This document shows positions 16,104 to 18,801 of a stretch of 18,801 nucleotides of DNA, in pieces. The notes beneath the pieces were generated by a model. That model saw only the letters and a program-made list of their open reading frames with translations. It did no database searches and was not told where the DNA came from. Numbering within the stretch: the first letter of the stretch is position 1; the number at the start of each line of letters is the position of its first letter. The stretch lies in NCBI GenBank assembly GCA_902595525.1, contig CACJQJ010000015.1:1-18801 (forward strand), given 5' to 3'. The translations under genes were made by a program, and so were the position numbers. The DNA comes from an uncultured Alphaproteobacteria bacterium. Lineage in GTDB: Bacteria; Pseudomonadota; Alphaproteobacteria; HIMB59.

Positions 16104-16805
16104 TTGAAACTACTAACAAAAAGAGAAAAGAAAATTATTGAATACATTAGAAATTATGACTCTCCAACTATCTCAAATTCACTAGAATTATTAGATCCAA
16201 CTCTACGATCAAAAGGACACACACAAAAAACAATGCATTGTCTAAATCCGAGTTTAAAACCAATCATTGGTTTTGCCAAAACAGCGATTATTACATCCAG
16301 AAAAAAGAAAAATACAAATATAATTAAAAATAGAGATAAATATTACGAGTATATGTTCGAAGGAAACTACCCAAAGATTTGTGTTATCGAGGATAAGGAT
16401 AAGACTAATACAATTGGTGCATGGTGGGGTGAACTTAATGCATCTATACATTTAAATTTTGGATTTGTTGGAGCTATAACAAATGGAGCAATGAGAGATT
16501 TACAGGAGATAAATAGAAAGTTTCAAATATTAAGTGGTGAAATAAGAGTAGGGCATGGATACAATCAAATTCACAAAATCAATTGCAATGTTGATATTTT
16601 TAATATGAAAGTAAAACCTGACGATCTTATTCACGCAGACTTACACGGTGCTGTTATAATAAAAAGAGACTTTTTAATTGAATTACCATTTGCTATTAAA
16701 AAAATGATAAAAAAAGAAAAAATAATTTTTGATTTCTTAAGAAAAAATAAAAAATTTTCGAAAAAACAATTTTTAGATAAGTATAAAAAATTTATCAATT
16801 CATAA
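16104..16805 (+). CDS. RraA / HMG-aldolase-like protein
   Basis: A 233-residue member of the RraA-like fold, which includes 4-hydroxy-4-methyl-2-oxoglutarate / oxaloacetate aldolase-decarboxylases and the RNase E inhibitor RraA. The core GAWWGELNASIHLNFGFVGAITNGAMRDLQEI (105-136) holds the family G-E (109-110) and the key R131-D132. HADLHGAVII (177-186) corresponds to the usual '(A)DxdGvvv' strand. In a catabolic operon, pyruvate-forming retro-aldol cleavage or decarboxylation is more likely than RNase regulation. The C-terminal 35 residues are extremely Lys-rich and helical-looking. Initiation is probably at TTG 16104, 3 bases after the previous stop; the next Met (44) would remove conserved N-terminal sequence. 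Confidence 0.82.
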   Translation: MKLLTKREKKIIEYIRNYDSPTISNSLELLDPTLRSKGHTQKTMHCLNPSLKPIIGFAKTAIITSRKKKNTNIIKNRDKYYEYMFEGNYPKICVIEDKDKTNTIGAWWGELNASIHLNFGFVGAITNGAMRDLQEINRKFQILSGEIRVGHGYNQIHKINCNVDIFNMKVKPDDLIHADLHGAVIIKRDFLIELPFAIKKMIKKEKIIFDFLRKNKKFSKKQFLDKYKKFINS

Positions 16806-16810
16806 TTATT

Positions 16811-17941
16811 ATGACATCTAAAATTTTGACAACACACGTTGGGAGCTTACCAAGATCCAAAGAACTATCAGAATATCTCTTTGCCAAGGATAAGGGTGAA
16901 GAATACAACAAAAAATTATTTGGAAATATTTTAAGCTCAAATGTTGAACAAATTGTAAAAAGACAACTTGAAGTTGGGTTAGATTTCATAAGTGACGGTG
17001 AGATGAGCAAGATTAGTTATGCTACTTATATTAAGGATAGAATTGATGGTTTTTCAGGAGAAAGTGAACGAAGAGCACCTGCCGATTTAGACGATTTTCC
17101 AGACTATAAGGAAAAGTTAGCTATTAGTGGTGGAACACCTACTTATTCAAGACCATGTTGCACCAATGAATTAAAAATAAAAGATAATTTTTCTTTGTTA
17201 AATGATATTGAAAATTTTAGCAACGCCTTAAAAAAGTATGGTCATGCAAAAGCATTTATGAATGCAGCATCACCGGGTGTTATTAATGTTTTTATGCCAA
17301 ATAAATTTTATGCTAGTGATGATGAATATTTAAATAAACTCTCTAGTATTATGGCAAATGAGTATGAACAAATTACTAATGCAAATATTCATGTTCAATT
17401 AGACTGTCCAGATTTAGCACTAGCTAGGCATATGAATTTTAAAGATCTATCTGAGGAGGATTTTTTAAAAAAAGCTGAAATGCAAATTGAGTGTTTAAAT
17501 CATGCTTTAATAAACGTTGATATTGAAAAAACTAGAATGCATATTTGTTGGGGTAATTATGAGGGGCCACATACTCATGATATAGCTCTAAAAAAAATAT
17601 TACCTATAATTTTAAAATCAAAAATTAAATATTTTCTAATTGAGTCATCCAATCCTCGTCACGCACATGAGTGGAAAGTCTTTGAAGAAATTAAATTACC
17701 AAAAGATAAAGTGCTAGTACCTGGCGTAATTGACTCTACATCTAATTTTGTAGAACACCCAGAAGTAGTAGCTGAAAGATTAATAAAGTATTCAACAGTA
17801 GTGCCTAAAGAACAATTAATGGCTGGAACTGATTGTGGCTTTAGTACTTTTGCAGGCTTTGGAAAAATTGATGAAAATATTTGTTATGAAAAACTTATTG
17901 CATTAGTAGAGGGTACTAAACTCGCTTCAAAATTTATTTAG
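16811..17941 (+). CDS. MetE-like zinc methyltransferase, catalytic domain only
   Basis: A 376-residue TIM-barrel protein of the cobalamin-independent methionine synthase / UROD-like superfamily. It keeps all four zinc ligands of MetE in order: H244 and C246 (HICWGN), E278 (IESSNPRHAHEW) and C342 (GTDCGF). The opening TTHVGSLPRSKEL and the D62-G-E block are also typical. It has only one domain, about half the length of MetE, so it lacks the N-terminal half. Relatives of this size include core-MetE proteins and epoxyalkane:coenzyme M transferase. The thiol or methyl/alkyl donor is unknown; an activated thiol attacking or receiving a group from the pathway substrate is the likely chemistry. It starts 5 bases after the RraA-like stop and ends with an 8-base overlap with the convergent SnoaL-like gene. 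Confidence 0.85.
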   Translation: MTSKILTTHVGSLPRSKELSEYLFAKDKGEEYNKKLFGNILSSNVEQIVKRQLEVGLDFISDGEMSKISYATYIKDRIDGFSGESERRAPADLDDFPDYKEKLAISGGTPTYSRPCCTNELKIKDNFSLLNDIENFSNALKKYGHAKAFMNAASPGVINVFMPNKFYASDDEYLNKLSSIMANEYEQITNANIHVQLDCPDLALARHMNFKDLSEEDFLKKAEMQIECLNHALINVDIEKTRMHICWGNYEGPHTHDIALKKILPIILKSKIKYFLIESSNPRHAHEWKVFEEIKLPKDKVLVPGVIDSTSNFVEHPEVVAERLIKYSTVVPKEQLMAGTDCGFSTFAGFGKIDENICYEKLIALVEGTKLASKFI

Positions 17942-18801
17942 AATTTTCATTTTTATTTCTCTCAAGTAAATCAATACCCACACATCTTAAAAAATGAAGA
18001 TGATCAATTAATATCCAATTTTCTGCTATTTTATCTCCATCTCTTCTATAAAGGTCAACAACTCTCATCTCCCCAATAAGATTTGTGTCTTGTTTGAATC
18101 CCATGTAGTTACCTTTTGGTTTCATTTTTAAATTTGGCCAACCAAACCATCCACCATAATTTCCCTCTGAGTTTTCAAGTATATGCCCGGAGAAATCAAT
18201 AAAATCTAAATTATCCTCAAAGGGGCCCGTGTGACCTTTTAAATAACCATCATAGGTATATGATGCACCAATACCCCCTGGTCCCCACCATATCATGTCC
18301 TCATGCCAGTCTTTTTGTAAATCAGGAATTGATGTCCTCATCCCCTCACCAATTAATCGATTTGCCATTCTCATTATAAGTTCAAGAGTTTTCTTTCCTT
18401 CTATTTCACTTTGTTTTTCAAAGCATAAACCCTGATGTGTTTTAGGTCCTTGATTAAAGCCAATCATCCCCGTTGACTCTGGGACAACTGATAAATTTAA
18501 ATGTTGCATAAATTTTAAAATGTCTAAAAAAAAAGCACCTTCTTGTATTTTGTTATCCTCTACTTTATAAAACTCGCAATACCATAACATTACAGTCTTA
18601 AAATTTGGTTGAATGTCAAAAAAAGGAAAATTAAAAATTCCAAGCAAATGTCCCATATTCACAACCCATTTTGAAGAATGATTGTCAACTAAATTTGTGC
18701 CAGCATAAAAGATATCCATTCTTCTTTGGATAGGCTTAAATGATTTTTTTATAGGAAACCAAAATTTTGTTACAAATTCTTCAATGCCAATTATCTCGTT
18801 A
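17934..18801 (-). CDS. two-domain SnoaL/NTF2-like protein, 5' end beyond the window
   Basis: The frame remains open to the right edge (about 288 residues visible), so the Met encoded at 18719 is internal, not a start. Translation of 18720-18800 gives residues such as GIEEFVTKFWFP and SFKPIQRR. These align with [23 protein letters not shown] of the protein at 12957-14066. The shared motifs WHEDMIWWGPGGIG, ENWILIDHLH and GIDLL confirm that the two are paralogues. About 80 N-terminal residues are missing by comparison. The function is unknown, presumably acting in the same or a parallel pathway. It converges on the MetE-like gene with an 8-base overlap. Confidence 0.85.
   Translation of the reverse strand, partial: NEIIGIEEFVTKFWFPIKKSFKPIQRRMDIFYAGTNLVDNHSSKWVVNMGHLLGIFNFPFFDIQPNFKTVMLWYCEFYKVEDNKIQEGAFFLDILKFMQHLNLSVVPESTGMIGFNQGPKTHQGLCFEKQSEIEGKKTLELIMRMANRLIGEGMRTSIPDLQKDWHEDMIWWGPGGIGASYTYDGYLKGHTGPFEDNLDFIDFSGHILENSEGNYGGWFGWPNLKMKPKGNYMGFKQDTNLIGEMRVVDLYRRDGDKIAENWILIDHLHFLRCVGIDLLERNKNENSK

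Noticed and set aside
18717..18719. ATG as the start of the last SnoaL-like gene
   Set aside because: The frame continues to the window edge and the upstream residues align with the paralogue, so this Met is internal.

Overview
The window is strongly AT-rich and very compact, with no gap between genes longer than about 90 bases. Genes often overlap by 1-14 bases or abut. This points to a streamlined, probably marine, alphaproteobacterium of the SAR11 / HIMB59 / AEGEAN-169 kind. The alphaproteobacterial assignment rests on the SerC subtype and on a bacterial NDUFS4-like complex I accessory subunit next to tRNA-Pro; the exact order cannot be fixed from the sequence. There are no mobile elements, CRISPR arrays or rRNA genes, and no transcription regulator is visible.

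Left part (1-4.9 kb): the 3' end of an unidentified gene overlaps a small hypothetical gene. Next come a DUF1015 protein, phosphoserine aminotransferase (serC) and a short 3-phosphoglycerate dehydrogenase (serA), which form a serine-synthesis operon. serA converges on, and overlaps, a NUDIX hydrolase of the ADP-ribose pyrophosphatase type. A compact divergent promoter region separates the NUDIX gene from tRNA-Pro(TGG). tRNA-Pro is followed after only 8 bases by the NDUFS4-like gene.

Middle part (4.9-10.1 kb): a complete Liv/HAAT-type amino-acid or amide ABC importer. The periplasmic binding protein lies on the + strand under its own promoter. The livG-livF-livH-livM operon lies on the - strand and converges on it, with a shared stem-loop between them. 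tRNA-Arg(TCT) follows upstream of livG.

Right part (10.2-18.8 kb): two divergent operons of catabolic-looking genes that I cannot assign to a known pathway. The leftward operon encodes a two-domain SnoaL/NTF2-like protein, a HisD-family zinc dehydrogenase, an SDR dehydrogenase and a HAD-like protein lacking both motif I aspartates. The rightward operon encodes a bicupin, a second two-domain SnoaL-like protein, an RraA/HMG-aldolase-like protein and a MetE-like zinc methyltransferase with catalytic domain only. A third SnoaL-like gene, a close relative of the first, enters from the right edge and is incomplete. The most economical reading is a pathway for one small, possibly methylated or polyhydroxylated, organic substrate using two alcohol oxidations, an aldolase/decarboxylase-like step and a methyl or alkyl transfer. 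It may be fed by the neighbouring importer. The substrate is unknown and the pathway idea is inference.
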